Of a stretch of 64,000 bases of DNA, positions 1 through 11,640 are shown piece after piece. The notes below the pieces were generated by a model. The model saw only the letters and a program-made list of their open reading frames with translations, was not told the origin of the DNA and did no database searches. Source of the DNA: Phaseolus vulgaris. Taxonomy: Eukaryota > Streptophyta > Magnoliopsida > Fabales > Fabaceae. The stretch covers positions 25,144,611 to 25,208,610 of the forward strand of contig NC_023754.2 of the NCBI RefSeq assembly GCF_000499845.2. Direction: 5' to 3'. The position numbers and the translations under genes are program-made. Positions within the stretch are counted from its first letter, which is position 1. Every line of letters begins with the position of its first letter.

Positions 1-35
1 ATTTTTTAAAAATAAAAATGAATTACTATTATTAC

Positions 36-81
<46 letters not shown>

Positions 82-660
82 AGTACTAGTAAAATAAACA
101 ATTATATTTAGCGACCAAAAGAAATTTGGTGGCTAAAACATAAACGTATTTGGTGGCTAATTCAGGGGTAAAAATAAACAATTATATCTAGCGACCGAAA
201 CAAAATCGGTGGCTAAAACATAAATAAATTTGGTGGCTGATTCGGTGGCAAAAATAAACATTTATATTTAGCGACCAAAAGAAAATTGGTGGCTAAAAAG
301 TAAGAATATTCGGTGGCTAATTCGGTGGCAGAAAAAAGCAATAAAATTTAGCGACCGAAATAACAACAGTGGCTAAAAAATAAACATATTTGGTCGCTAA
401 TTCGGTCGCAAATATATTTTTCCTAAGTTATTCGAAACAACCACCACTTTAGCGACCAATGGTTTTGTCACTCTCATGTTCGGTCGCGGATTCGGTCGCA
501 AAACTAACTAACATAATAAATAATTCATTCGGTCGCTATTTCGGTCGCAGATTTGACACTATGGGTATTTGGTGGCTATTTCAGTTGCAAATTGCGACCA
601 CTAATTTTCGGTCGCTAAATTCGGTGACTAAATTGTTATTTCCTTGTAGTGATATGAAAT
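1..660. mobile_element. Subterminal repeat array of a CACTA-like DNA transposon (partial)
   Basis: From about 108 to 640 the sequence is a run of short inverted and direct modules of the type GCGACCGAA / TTCGGTGGCTAA, separated by AT-rich spacers and recurring every 40-60 bp. Clustered short motifs in both orientations are typical of the subterminal regions of plant CACTA (En/Spm) elements. The left terminus and any transposase lie outside the window. An ATT trinucleotide run (about 23-80) precedes the array. The family assignment is inference from the repeat style; a Mutator-like element is the alternative. Confidence 0.55.
23..80. repeat. ATT/TTA trinucleotide microsatellite
   Basis: An almost perfect run of TTA triplets, about 19 units, ends in the unique sequence that leads into the CACTA-like repeat array. 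Confidence 0.9.
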
Positions 661-3600
661 ATAATTTTTGAAAAATACTTTTTAATAGTTGCAGGATGTG
701 CATGCAATGCACCTCGCATGAAGGCAAAAATAATAATTTTGAGAATTTTTAATTGAAAAAAATGAAGAGAATAATAGTTTCCGTTTTTTTTTTTCAATTT
801 ATAGTGTAAGGGTAGATAACAATAATTTGAACTTGAAATGAGATCATAATTAAAAAAAAAAATCCCATTTTCATAAAGTTGTGCGCCAAGGTCATTATGT
901 AACAAAGCGAGAAAAAAAGATATTATGAGCAGATTTATACAAAATCGAAAAAAAAAAATAGCAAAGTAGATCATATAAAGTGTTAAGTATATATTCATTT
1001 TTTGTTTGTTTCCGCTAGTATTTATAATATATTTTGTTTGTGTGTGTGAGAGATAATATAATATACTATATTTTACTCTCTTTTTTGTATTTGTTTGTTC
1101 CTGGTCTTCAACCTTAGCAGCATCAAATATGAACTCTTAGGTGTTGTCTGTAATTTCATTCTTCAATTTTGAAAATAAAATTGTTTTTCAGTAGCACTCT
1201 GTTGTGCTTCGTAATGGTAGAAGTTATTATGACACCGGATACTAAAATATCTGCTTTATTTTTTTATCTTATAAATCTAGTTAACTTTCCAATTTTTTTT
1301 TATTTACGATTAATATTCTTAAATACGCAACAGACTATTTGTAGACAGCATCAAATCCAATCTATGACACTACAACATTAAATCAATAGTTGTGAATAAA
1401 ATATGGCATCATAAGATTTAATCTCTTTTGAGTAATTTTGTCAAACTTAATTTGTATAGATTAATAACTTTGAAATATCGAGGTAATAAAAGAAAAGGAG
1501 GTGAAGTGCCGAAAGTAGGTTTTTTTGTCGAAAACTATATTTCCCTTTCCTTTTCCCAACGTTATGAAAGATAATTGAAGGAACACCGAATGCGAAAAAG
1601 TAACATTTCAGGCACATACTCCATGTGGCCCATTACATAAACCCATATGCAATGCTTCATTTGGTCCAACTAAAGTAAGAGGGAGAGAGAATTTTTAAAT
1701 TTCAACTCAAGAAAAGTATAAAGAATAAAATTATTTTATTGTTAGAAGAAAACAAATATACACTTTTCATATTATCCTCATGGACCCAGATAACCCAGCC
1801 CAGCAGAAAGCCTGTAACTTCGCAATTGCTTCCTGCACCTGATCAATTGTGACTGGTACCCGACGAACTTTTTAAAATCTCATCATGTTCTGTCTTCTTC
1901 ACTTTGAAAAATATTATATGGTGAGATATAAGAAGTTAATTCTTGTGTGAAGCTTTGCTTTGAGCTGCAAAAGAGGAGGTTACATTCATTGTTGTACACG
2001 TCGTTTGCCAAGTTAATGAGGTAAGTAATCAATTTTCAGTCGTTTCTAGTTTTTGTTCGAGCTCAGCTGGTCCCAGATATCAGAATCCGGAAGTCTGTTT
2101 TTTTCACTACGGATATTAATATCCGGAAGTCAAATTTTTTACTATGGATATTAATATCTGGAAGTCAAATTTTCAATACATGACGGATAAAAATATCCGC
2201 AAGTCAAAACTCCATTACGGATAAAAAAATCTAGAAGCCACTAATCACCTACGGATAAAAATATTCAGAATGCAATAATGAATTACAGAAAAAATTTATG
2301 TGGGACGCAATAGTGAATTATGGATAAAAATATCCGATAGGCACGTCGCACCTTGATGGTTCCTTCTCCGACTTCATAAGCTCTCCGTCGCGGCTGCTGC
2401 TCTGCCTATGATAATGAAGATCATGGTGGCTGCAAACGAATGGAGAAGAAGGTCGCTCACGGTGGTTGCGGCAGCTGCTTCACGCACAAAGGGAGAAGAA
2501 GAAGAATAGGGTTGGGTGTAGGAAATTGGGTGCATATCAGACTTAAAGTATTCTGAAATTCATTAAGGGTAATTTTGTCTTTTTCTTATATGTGATTGGT
2601 GTCAGTTAAAATGTGTTGGGTGCATGAAGAATCTGCCCTGTAACTTTGGACCTCTTCTCAACTATTGCTTCTTCCTGCACCTCCATATATTTCTGTGCCA
2701 CCCCATACTAAATGTGATATATTTTCGGATTCGAAAGTATTATCTAAATTTATAAAATTCATAATATATTTTTTAAAAAATGATATTTCGAATTACATAA
2801 TTTAAAAGTCTTTTATGAATTTGAGAGTAGTTTATGGATTATATAATTCTTAAGCTAATCTTATTTAAAAAAAGACGTTTGAATTGTGTGATCTATAAGC
2901 TAATTACCAATCTGAAAAATTCTAAAAACTAATTACGAATAAAAAAAAGACTTCCAAATTATATAATTAAACAATCCTTCTAAACCTATTCAGTTTATGA
3001 ATCTACTAAATTTAACCCAAGAAAAACAAACCTACTAAATATAAAAAGGGTTAGTTTTTTTTTTTATTTCGATAGTATTTAGTAAGTTTAAGAAATTATT
3101 CTAAGTATCATTTCTAACATATAATCCTTATATATAATAAAATAATTATAATTTCTTCACAACATCATCTTAACAATTTTTTTTTATATATTTTAACATG
3201 TAAACTATATTTAATTTTTTTATTAGTACTTTCTTTACAGAATATTAGAAAGAAGGAGATTTGTTGAAAAATCTAATCAAATTGTTTAAGACTTATTTAC
3301 CAAAACGATGATATATTCGTAATTCTCTTCTGAAAAAGAATCACTTAACAACCTTCTTCTCTTAATATAATGAAAATCTCAACATCTTACCATTATATTA
3401 ACAAAGTGAATTATAAAGTAATATACTTTTCCTATATACTTTTATTCACTTTATTCTACATTAAAATTTGTTTGAGATGTCCAATCACCAAAGAGTTTTC
3501 ATCTACAGTTAAATTATAAAACTTGTAAATAAAAAATAAAAGTATACACGATATTAATCAAGGTTTCGCAGTAGTAGAACACTTCTATTTTAATTTCTAA

Positions 3601-3698
3601 CCGTTTATAAACATGACGTCACTTTTGTAATTTATGGTAGTAATATCACGAGACACGCTGTTCTATAGACTATTGTGTTCCTTTGTCTCATCATTGTG
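661..3698. other. AT-rich intergenic region, no gene seen
   Basis: About 3 kb without a coding pattern. The open frames here are short, low-complexity and lack relatives I recognise. It holds a degenerate tandem repeat at about 2075-2340. A phrase containing CCTGTAACTT and GCTTCCTGCACCT occurs near 1810 and again near 2637, which suggests a small insertion between two related flanks. Confidence 0.6.
2075..2340. repeat. Degenerate tandem repeat built on ATCCGGAAGTCAAA
   Basis: About seven imperfect units of 30-40 bp, each containing a variant of TACGGATATTAATATCCGG followed by AAGTCAAA. The repeats decay toward the right. Each unit is partly palindromic because GGATATTAATATCC is self-complementary. 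This may be the core of a non-autonomous transposon; no clear terminal inverted repeats or target duplication were found. Confidence 0.6.
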
Positions 3699-3707
3699 TA
3701 TATATAG
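3699..3707 (+). promoter_or_regulatory. Probable TATA box of the AAA+ ATPase gene
   Basis: TATATATAG lies about 105 bp before the chosen ATG at 3811. Transcription would start near 3730, giving a 5' leader of about 80 nt. This is inferred from position and consensus only. Confidence 0.5.
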
Positions 3708-3810
3708 AGTTCTAGATATTAAGCGGGAAAGTTGAAGAAGGACTTGCAGAGCACGAAAGAGAGTGTGCAGTACTGTAACCTCAAATTCAGTTTCGTTTCT
3801 TCATTCTTCA

Positions 3811-6800
3811 ATGGAGCGTTTGGCCAGGTCAGCTCGACTGTGGCGTTGGCATTGGCGTTCGTTTTCCTCTTTCCAAACCCTAACTTCTCGCTCCTCCCCT
3901 CTTTCTACATACCCCAGTAAGTTATTCATTCTTTTATTTTCCACAGCTCCACATCGGTTAATCTTCTTTTCAAACGCTGTAGAATTTCTGTTGCGAATGA
4001 TTCGTGTTTCTTTTTCTGTAGAATTTGCGTCTTCCTGGTTTGCCTCTTCCGATGTTTCGAGGTCCAGAGTCTTGCGCGAGGACTATTCCTTGCTTCCGGT
4101 TTTCTTAGCTGGTGTTTTTGGATCTGGATTGGTGGGAGTGGCTTATGCGGATAATGGTGCTGTGGATGTCCAAGAAAGAGCCAAGAATGAACGCCAGCGA
4201 ATTGAGGAGTTGATGAGAAGTAGAGGAATTCGATACGGTTCCTATCCTTCCTTCTCTGTTGCTGTTAAAGGCCAAAAGGTTGGTGCACTTTATTATTAAG
4301 TGATTGGCCTTAACTTTAATGTGATTGCATGGGAAATAAAACAAGTTGGTTCTCGATAACTTCTTTGTGGTTTATGTTTTCCAAAGTTATTCTGTAAATG
4401 CAGAAAAGTAGGCTTAGCTTTAAAATGGTATTTGGTTTAATAAGTATATGCCCGTCATTGCCAATCTTTCCCGTTTCAAGATTGTATTCTACTGCAATCT
4501 GAACTTCGCCGATATTGCATTCTTTATACATCAGCTTTTAACTTGAAGTGTTGTCTTGTGTGACATGGTTAAACTTCAACCTTTCCTTTTTCTTCAGCAC
4601 ATTAATTTGGGTGCATTCTACTTTTCTTGTCTTGAATATAAGAAAAAGAATTCACAACCACCATGCTCTAGTTTTGATGATGCGATCTTTAGATTCTGTT
4701 ACTATAATGGAAATAATATCTATATCTGATGGTGGAGTTACAATTATAGGTCAGTATTAAGTTTCAAATTCCTCATGGTTGTGAAATTTCACAACTTATT
4801 GCAAATCTTACTGCCAATCTTGGAACGAAAGCTGAAGGCCATGGAGGTGGTTCAGACATGTTATTACGAGCTTGGAACGGGTATTTCATTCTAATTTCTG
4901 TGATTTAAGGAATAGTAGCATGCATGTTTATGGCATTTGATACATATTGAGTTTTCTCATTTACAGTTTACTGTAGTGATGCACAATTTAGTTAAAATCC
5001 TCAATTTTTCTTGTGACCTATCCACAGCCCAGTTGCTTGGCAACTTACTCTTACTCATCCATCAGAACAAAAACATATTCCAGGGAATGATATGTCTTCA
5101 AAAGATATAAGTGCAGATGATACAGATCTATGTATACTCATATTTCATTCTCTTGTTGGCTTAGACAAAGCTGTAAGTATTATTTTATTTTCATATTTCT
5201 TAATTTGATTTCCTCATTATTTTTCCTTTTTGTGTTGAAAACAATGGTCATCGTTCAGTAGAAAAATGTCAATATTCCAGGAGATTGAATTCATTAAGCA
5301 AGGGGAATTGAGTCCTGAAGAGCTTGATGCGTTCATCTCTGTTTTACAATTAGCTGGTAACATGTTGGGACAAAAAAACACCCTGGAAAGAAAACCAAAA
5401 GAAGAGACTGGAAAGCTGCCATCTGTAGATAAATCTATTTCTGAACTTGAGGGTATGGGAGTGAGAATTTATGGACTTGATGAACCCGTAGGTATATCAA
5501 AAGATGGTGAGCGTGAGATATCGTGGGACAACATTGCTGGTTATGAACATCAAAAACGGTATGTAAATATTGACATTTCGCTTGTGTTTTTTAATTATCT
5601 GAATGTTCTATATCTAATTTTGTGAAAGCAAATGTTTCTTATAAAGATTTTCAATTTAGTGGTTTTTGGCATCTCAGTTGCAAGGGGGCAAAACTAAAAT
5701 AGACGTGTATTTTTTCTCTCTCTCTAATTATGTTTATATTTCAGCAGATTATAGTATTTAAAGCGAATGGGAGTTTTGTCTGTCAATCAAACCAACTTGA
5801 TCATTGCCTATATGATTAATGTGGTCTCCATATCTCATAAGAACTATGTACCACTTTTTTAATTGCTTTTCCATACTTATAAAATCTAGTATCATCTATA
5901 AACATTTGTGTTCATCTTTCCTTTCTCACTATGCACGAAAGTAAATTTCTTAAATCTTTAATTTTTTAGATTAATAGAAGATACAATACTATTGGCATTG
6001 CATAGTCCTGAAGTGTATGATGATATTGCTCGAGGGACTCGTCATAAGTTTGAGTCAAACAGACCTCGAGCTGTGCTATTTGAAGGTCCACCTGGTGTGT
6101 TATTTAGACTCTTTTACTCGTTTTCTGTATACTGATGTAATGCATTCAGGACATGCTTAGTTTGAATAAATTTCTATTTTTTGGTTTTTTCATTCTTTTG
6201 TAAAAGTCAGATTTTTTTCACAAATAGAAATTGAAAGGGAAAACATTTGTATAGGAATAAATTATTTTCTCCAAGATTGAACATGGTAAACTATTGCAAA
6301 CGGTTGATAAGTTAAAAAACCATTTATAGAAAGGTACAGGTACTGACTAAGATATGTAGAATGGTGGGACTAGGATGAATCTCTTGGACTGTCAAGGGGC
6401 CAGCTGATGGATGTGGCAGCAAGGCTGAACTGAATGCAAAGGCCTGAACTATCTGGAATGATGATACCGCAGTAGATTGCCTGCAGCAGCAGCCAGAAAC
6501 TATATGAGACATGGTAAAATGCACAGTAGGAGATTGGAACTTGGAGTAAATCATAGGAGCCAATTTTGTCTAACACATTAAAATACGTGGCAGAGGAGGA
6601 AACTAGTGAAGGAGATGGTTGAAATGAAGAACAAGGCTGACAATTGTCAAGAGGATAAAATAGTTGTGACCTAATGCCAAAGAAGAAAATCTATATTAGT
6701 TTTAATCCATTTAAATGGATTTATCTCAAATCCAAATCCATATTTTTGGATTTTAAATTCAATACATTTAATTGGATATGGATTAGATTTAGATTAGATA

Positions 6801-9800
6801 TAGATTGGATACATTTTTGGATTATCCAAATTGCATTTTGGGTTGGATTTTGACTTGGCCCGATCTAGGTTAAGCCAAGACAATTCGGGCCCAGGCAGAG
6901 CAAAGTCGACCCAAGTCCACGTCGTGCCGAGTCGTCCGGGCCCAAGTCGAATCGAGTCGGTATGGGCCAAAATCGAGCCAAGTCATTCTGGGCCAAAGTC
7001 GAGCCGAATCAACCTTGGGCAAAGTCAAGCTGAGTGGCTGATATTGAGTCGACCCGAGTCGATATCGAGCCGTTCAAGGCCAATGTCGAGTTGAGTCTTT
7101 TGGGTCCAATATCGAGTCGAGTGGGCCCAAACCGATATTTAAAAGATCGGGCCAAGGTTGATGTTGAGCCGAGCGGGCCAAGGCCGATGTCGAGTTGAAC
7201 AGGTCCGGGCCAATGTCGAGCCCTGCGGGCCCAGGCCGATGTTGAGCTGAGCGGGCCAAGGTTGATGTCAAGCCGTCCGGGCCCAGGCCGATGTCGAGTC
7301 ATCCGGGCACGGGTAGATGTCGAGTTGTTCAGGCCTTGGCTGATGTCGAATCGTTCGCGCTCGTGTCGATATCAAGTCATCCTGACTCAGGTCAATGTCA
7401 AGCAGAGCAAGCCCAAGCCGATATCAAGTCGTCCAAGCCCGAGCCGATGTCGAGCCGAGCAGTCCAAGGTCGGTGTCGAGCAGAGCGTGCCAGGGTCGAT
7501 GTTGAGTCGTCCCCCCGGGTTGATGTCAAGCAGAGCAGGCCCGGGCTGATACAAAGTCGTTCAGGCCTGAGTCGATGTCAAGTTGTTTGGGCCCGAGCCA
7601 AGGTCGAGCCGTCCAGGCCCATGCTGATGTCGAGTCGAGCGAGCCAAGGTCGATGTTGAATCGTCCGGGCTCGGATCGATGTCGAGCCAAGCAGTCCAAG
7701 GCCGATGTCGAGCTGAGCAGGCCCGGTTTGACTCTAGTCTTGGCCGATGTCGAGCTGTCTGGGCCCTGACTGATGTCGAGCTGTCCAGGCTCGGTCCGAT
7801 GTTGAGTCGTCCGGGCCTGGACCGATGTCGAGTCGTCGGGGCTTAGTTCGATGTCGAGCCAAACGGGTCTGGGTCGATGTCGAGCCGTCCGGGCCTGTAC
7901 TGTTGTCGAGTCGTCCGGGCTCGGGCTGTTGTAGTGTTGTCCTGGCCCTCACTGAGCAAAGTCGACCCAAGTCTACGTCGAGCCGATCGTCTGGGCGCAA
8001 GTCGTCCGGGCTTCTATTTTATGTTTTGCTTTTTTCATTCTTTTGTAAAAGTCAGATTTTTTCACAAATAGAAATTGAAAGGGAAAACATTTGTATAGGA
8101 ATAAATTATTTTCTCCAAGATTGAACATGGTAAACTATTACAAACGGTTGATACCTTAAAAAACCATTTATAGAAAGGTACAGGTACTGACTAAGATATG
8201 TAGAATGGTGGGACTAGGATGAATCTCTTGGACTGTCAAGGGGCCAGCTGATGGATGTGGCAGCAAGGCTGAACTGAATGCAAAGGCCTGAACTATCTGG
8301 AATGATGATACTGCAGTAGATTGCCTGCAGCAGCAGCCAGAAACTATCTGAGACATGGTAAAATGCACGGCAGGAGATTGGAACTTGGAGTAAATAATAG
8401 GAGCCTACTTTGTCTAACACATTAAAATACGTGGCAGAGGAGGAAACTAGTGAAGGAGATGGTTGAAATGAAGAACAAGGCTGACAATTGTCAGGAGGAT
8501 AAAGTAGTTGTGACCTAATGCCAAAGAAGAAACAGGCAAGAGAGACAATTAATTTGAAGTAAAAATTATGAGATTGTTCCTGAGTAAGGTAATTTAGCAG
8601 CCAAGTAGTGAGGAAACAGGCCTTATGTGATTTTAGATAGAGAGGGGGAGGAGATTGAGGAAAAAATGGCTTTGCATAATATTTAATTTTGTAATGGAAT
8701 GTATTGAAATTTGTGTTCTTAAGACCTAGATTTATACTGATCATAATCTTAATTAGAATAAGTGAAATAAATTGTAAGAAAATATGACAACAATATTAAG
8801 ATGCTTTTAAGTTATTTTCATATATTCTAATTTCTACAATAATTTCATTTATTTTGTCTGCTTTTGGCATATCGAATATACCCATGGTCTCCAAAGTTGT
8901 AACTGCATTTCTTTCATGAACAGGATCCTAGGTATTTAGTAGGAGTTTATGCCACTGTTTCAATAAGAAACAGCATCTTTGAAGTTGGAATCTCAATCTG
9001 AAATTACTATACAGCCTTTAATTTTCATTATCCACAGTAATGTATGTTTGAATAGCACATTTTATGGTTTCAGGTACAGGAAAAACATCCTGTGCTCGTG
9101 TTATTGCCAATCAAGCGGTATGTTTACAATTTTACCCGTTAGCTTTATTTTCAAACTGCTTTCTGAATATCCTGATCTATCCTCTACCAACAGAAAAATA
9201 AACTTTACTGTTCTTGAAGTTACATTCATGGAAGTTGTTGCGTGTCAAATTTTTGCTTGTTCAGCTTTCACCTATTTGGAAGTTGGATCTTGTGTTTTTC
9301 ATGGGAAAGCTGCATCATGTATTGACTATTGGTGATTAGTATTACTATATATCCTTACTTTGTGCATGTTTTCATTTTACTTGGTTTGGTTTGTATGTCT
9401 GTACCGTAAGCTTTTAGGTTGTGATTTTCTGTATTTTACTCTTTGCCCGACAGAATTGTTTGTTATATTTTCCAGAGGTATGCTTTAAGAATGTTATTGT
9501 GGTCACATCAAATAATGAATTCATTTGATGAAGTCTAGGTGCTTAAAAAAGATTTGCTTCGTAGATGGGGAATTTATTGCTTCAATATTTGCAATTACCT
9601 CTTCTTTTTGCAACTGTGCCTGCAAGGGGGAGGAACAAGGATGGTTGAAGGGGACAATTTTCTTCTCATAACTGAAATAAAGTTACTATTTGGGCACAGG
9701 GAAAGAGCTGGCTTGCCTGCCAGCTGGAATTTTTGGGGTAAGGGAAATAGAATGATCAAATATTGTACCTCCATCTTTGATTTGGGCGGGAGTAGAGCTA

Positions 9801-11640
9801 ATCAAATCTTGTTATAAATTAAGTTAACCATATCTGTAAAACGATGCTTATTGTTCTGACCTCATGTGATATGATCACACAAATGACAATAATAACTATG
9901 CTTGTCTGCAATAGCGTACTAATTATGAGGGGTAAATATGAGTGAACTGAAATTGGTGAACTTGATTTGGCAGGGTGTCCCTTTGCTGTATGTTCCACTT
10001 GAGGCAATAATGTCCGAGTTCTATGGTAAGAGTGAACGCCTTCTAGGGAAAGTGTTTTCGCTTGCAAACAATCTTCCGAATGGTGGTATTATATTTCTAG
10101 ATGAGGTAAGAAAACGAGGAATGTTGATATGGAGTTGCTGTGTCCCACTTGTTGATTTTCGGGAAAACTTCTTTACATATTGTTTGTGCTTTTACTTTTT
10201 GGGATACAGATTGATTCTTTTGCTGCTGCACGTGACAGTGAAATGCATGAAGCTACACGTAGAATATTGTCAGTCTTGTTGAGACAGGTAAGTGTTGTTG
10301 GTTACTGCTTTATGATACATGTGATGGCATGTTACTTACATCTTTAGGATTGTGTGCTGGAATTTTAAAGTTTTATTTTGTAGTGAAGAGTTTATGGAGA
10401 CTGATTTTCAGCTTGTAAGTTTTATTTGGCATTATATTGTATGTACTCGTCAAGAGTTCTTTGATTTTTAAGAGCTTGACAGTGCTGGTTGATGTACTAA
10501 TCGATACCATTTACTGGGATAAGTTTTGATTGTTCTAGTTTTTGATAATATTAAAATTTTAATGGACTTTCGTATTATGACAGTAAACAGCTTGATAAAT
10601 CTTAAAATGTAGAATAAATCCTTGTTAGTACTCTTGTATCAATAACTCGTCTAAACTAAATGCAACATGCTGAAAGGTTACTTTTTTATGCTATTTTACT
10701 GATGGATGGAGCACATTTTGCAGATAGATGGCTTTGAGCAGGATAAGAAAGTAGTAGTCATTGCTGCCACAAATAGAAAGGAAGACCTTGATCCCGCATT
10801 AATCAGGCGAGCATCAATATGAATTGTTTTACAGCCTGCAAAGTTTACGGTTAATCATGGAGGAATTACATCCTAACTGTTTTTTCTCCTTCTGCTTGTA
10901 GTCGGTTTGATAGTATGATCGCTTTTGGCTTACCTGATCATCAGAATCGTCAGGAAATAGCATCCAAATATGCAAAGCACCTGTCCAAACCCGAACTAGA
11001 TGAATTTGCAAACGTTACAGAAGAGTAAGTTGGGTTAACTTCAGAGTTTGGCACCTTGAATTATCATTTACAAATTGGTGGTAGTCAAAGCAAGAAGGTA
11101 GAAGATGAGGGAAATATATATTGAACTCATGACACATTCTTTAATCGTTGAAATTATGTATAACTGTTCATGAGCCGTTTTCCTAACTTCAAAAGTCAAC
11201 AGGCTCTGATTAACTAAATTGTTTTGCACTGTCTTGAAAATGTTTTGCTCTTTTAGTCACTTTTTTTCCTGTTCATCGTTTTTTGTTGTTTCAGCATGTC
11301 TGGAAGAGATATTAGAGATGTTTGTCAGCAAGCAGAACGATCGTGGGCGTCAAAGGTAATTTTTTTCTTTTCGATTTCCAGTCTTAGTGTTCAGGAATAT
11401 GTTATTTTCTACTCATTAAGAACTAATAGAGTTTAAAATAGTGAATATTTAAAAAACATGTATGTATTAATGGATGGACAGATTATTCGAGGGCAAGTTC
11501 CTAAAGAGGGGGAAAGAGCGAAGCTTCCAGCTTTGCAAGAATATATAAAATGCGCCAGGAGTAGACAGGAGGCGCTGCGTAGTGCTGCCGCAAACAGGAA
11601 GTTCCCAAGTTCTTCCCGTCCCAAGATACTTAGCGACTGA
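3811..11640 (+). CDS. Organelle-targeted, membrane-anchored AAA+ ATPase
   Basis: Exons: 3811-3916, 4022-4278, 4750-4880, 5028-5172, 5281-5558, 5970-6094, 9074-9117, 9974-10105, 10210-10287, 10724-10806, 10902-11024, 11295-11355, 11482-11640; 573 aa. The N-terminus (1-55) is rich in Arg, Ser and Trp with few acidic residues, like a mitochondrial or plastid transit peptide. One hydrophobic span (about 58-78) follows, then a charged helix (85-105). The AAA module starts near 300: Walker A GPPGTGKT at 345-352, Walker B IIFLDE at 401-406, sensor-1 Asn near 449, and a second-region-of-homology arginine near 461 in ISRFD, without the usual RPG. No zinc-protease HExxH motif is present, so it is not an FtsH protease. 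From memory the nearest Arabidopsis relative is At4g04180; substrate unknown. Intron 10 begins with GC, and intron 1 (105 nt) is stop-free in frame. Start chosen as the ATG opening the transit-like sequence. Confidence 0.9.
6171..6690. repeat. Left copy of a 520-bp direct repeat in intron 6 of the AAA+ gene
   Basis: This copy runs from the T-rich stretch before CATTCTTTTGTAAAAGTCAG to GACCTAATGCCAAAGAAGAA. The right copy at about 8011-8531 matches it almost base for base, with only scattered substitutions. The left flank of this copy and the right flank of the other look like the original intron, so a duplication surrounds the inserted minisatellite. The ends lack obvious TG...CA termini or a primer-binding site, so LTR status is not supported. 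Confidence 0.85.
6880..8005. repeat. GC-rich 26-bp minisatellite inside intron 6 of the AAA+ gene
   Basis: About 40 diverged units with a 26-bp period. Each contains a variant of GCCGATGTCGAGTCGTCC followed by GGGCCCGG. Period 26 is seen clearly from 7261 to 7950, with a few shortened units (near 7510 and 7725). GC content and CpG density are far above the surrounding AT-rich intron. Because 26 is not a multiple of 3, the array opens long frames on both strands (for example within 7291-7659 plus and 7009-7302 minus); these are repeat artefacts, not genes. An AT-rich GGATTAGA-like stretch (about 6700-6830) leads into the array. Confidence 0.9.
8011..8531. repeat. Right copy of the 520-bp direct repeat in intron 6
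   Basis: Near-identical to 6171-6690 in the same orientation. Differences include one fewer T in a poly-T tract and scattered point changes. It lies immediately after the last minisatellite unit. Confidence 0.85.

Noticed and set aside
6880..8005. Repeat array considered as CRISPR-like
   Set aside because: Units are contiguous and diverged without spacers, and the genome is a plant nucleus.
6831..8124. Many open frames of 64-122 codons on both strands, rich in Arg, Ser, Pro and Gly
   Set aside because: They are the 26-bp minisatellite read in different frames; no start context, domain or codon bias supports a protein.
6171..8531. Direct repeats as LTRs of a complete retrotransposon
   Set aside because: No TG...CA ends, no primer-binding site or polypurine tract, no gag or pol remnants, and the interior is a minisatellite.
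8214..8744. 176-codon minus-strand frame in intron 6 of the AAA+ gene
   Set aside because: Much of it lies in the duplicated 520-bp repeat and a related frame exists in the other copy; no domain or conservation visible.
9539..9817. 92-codon frame in intron 7 of the AAA+ gene
   Set aside because: It falls between exons 9074-9117 and 9974-10105, which join in frame to give a continuous AAA domain; no independent coding signal.
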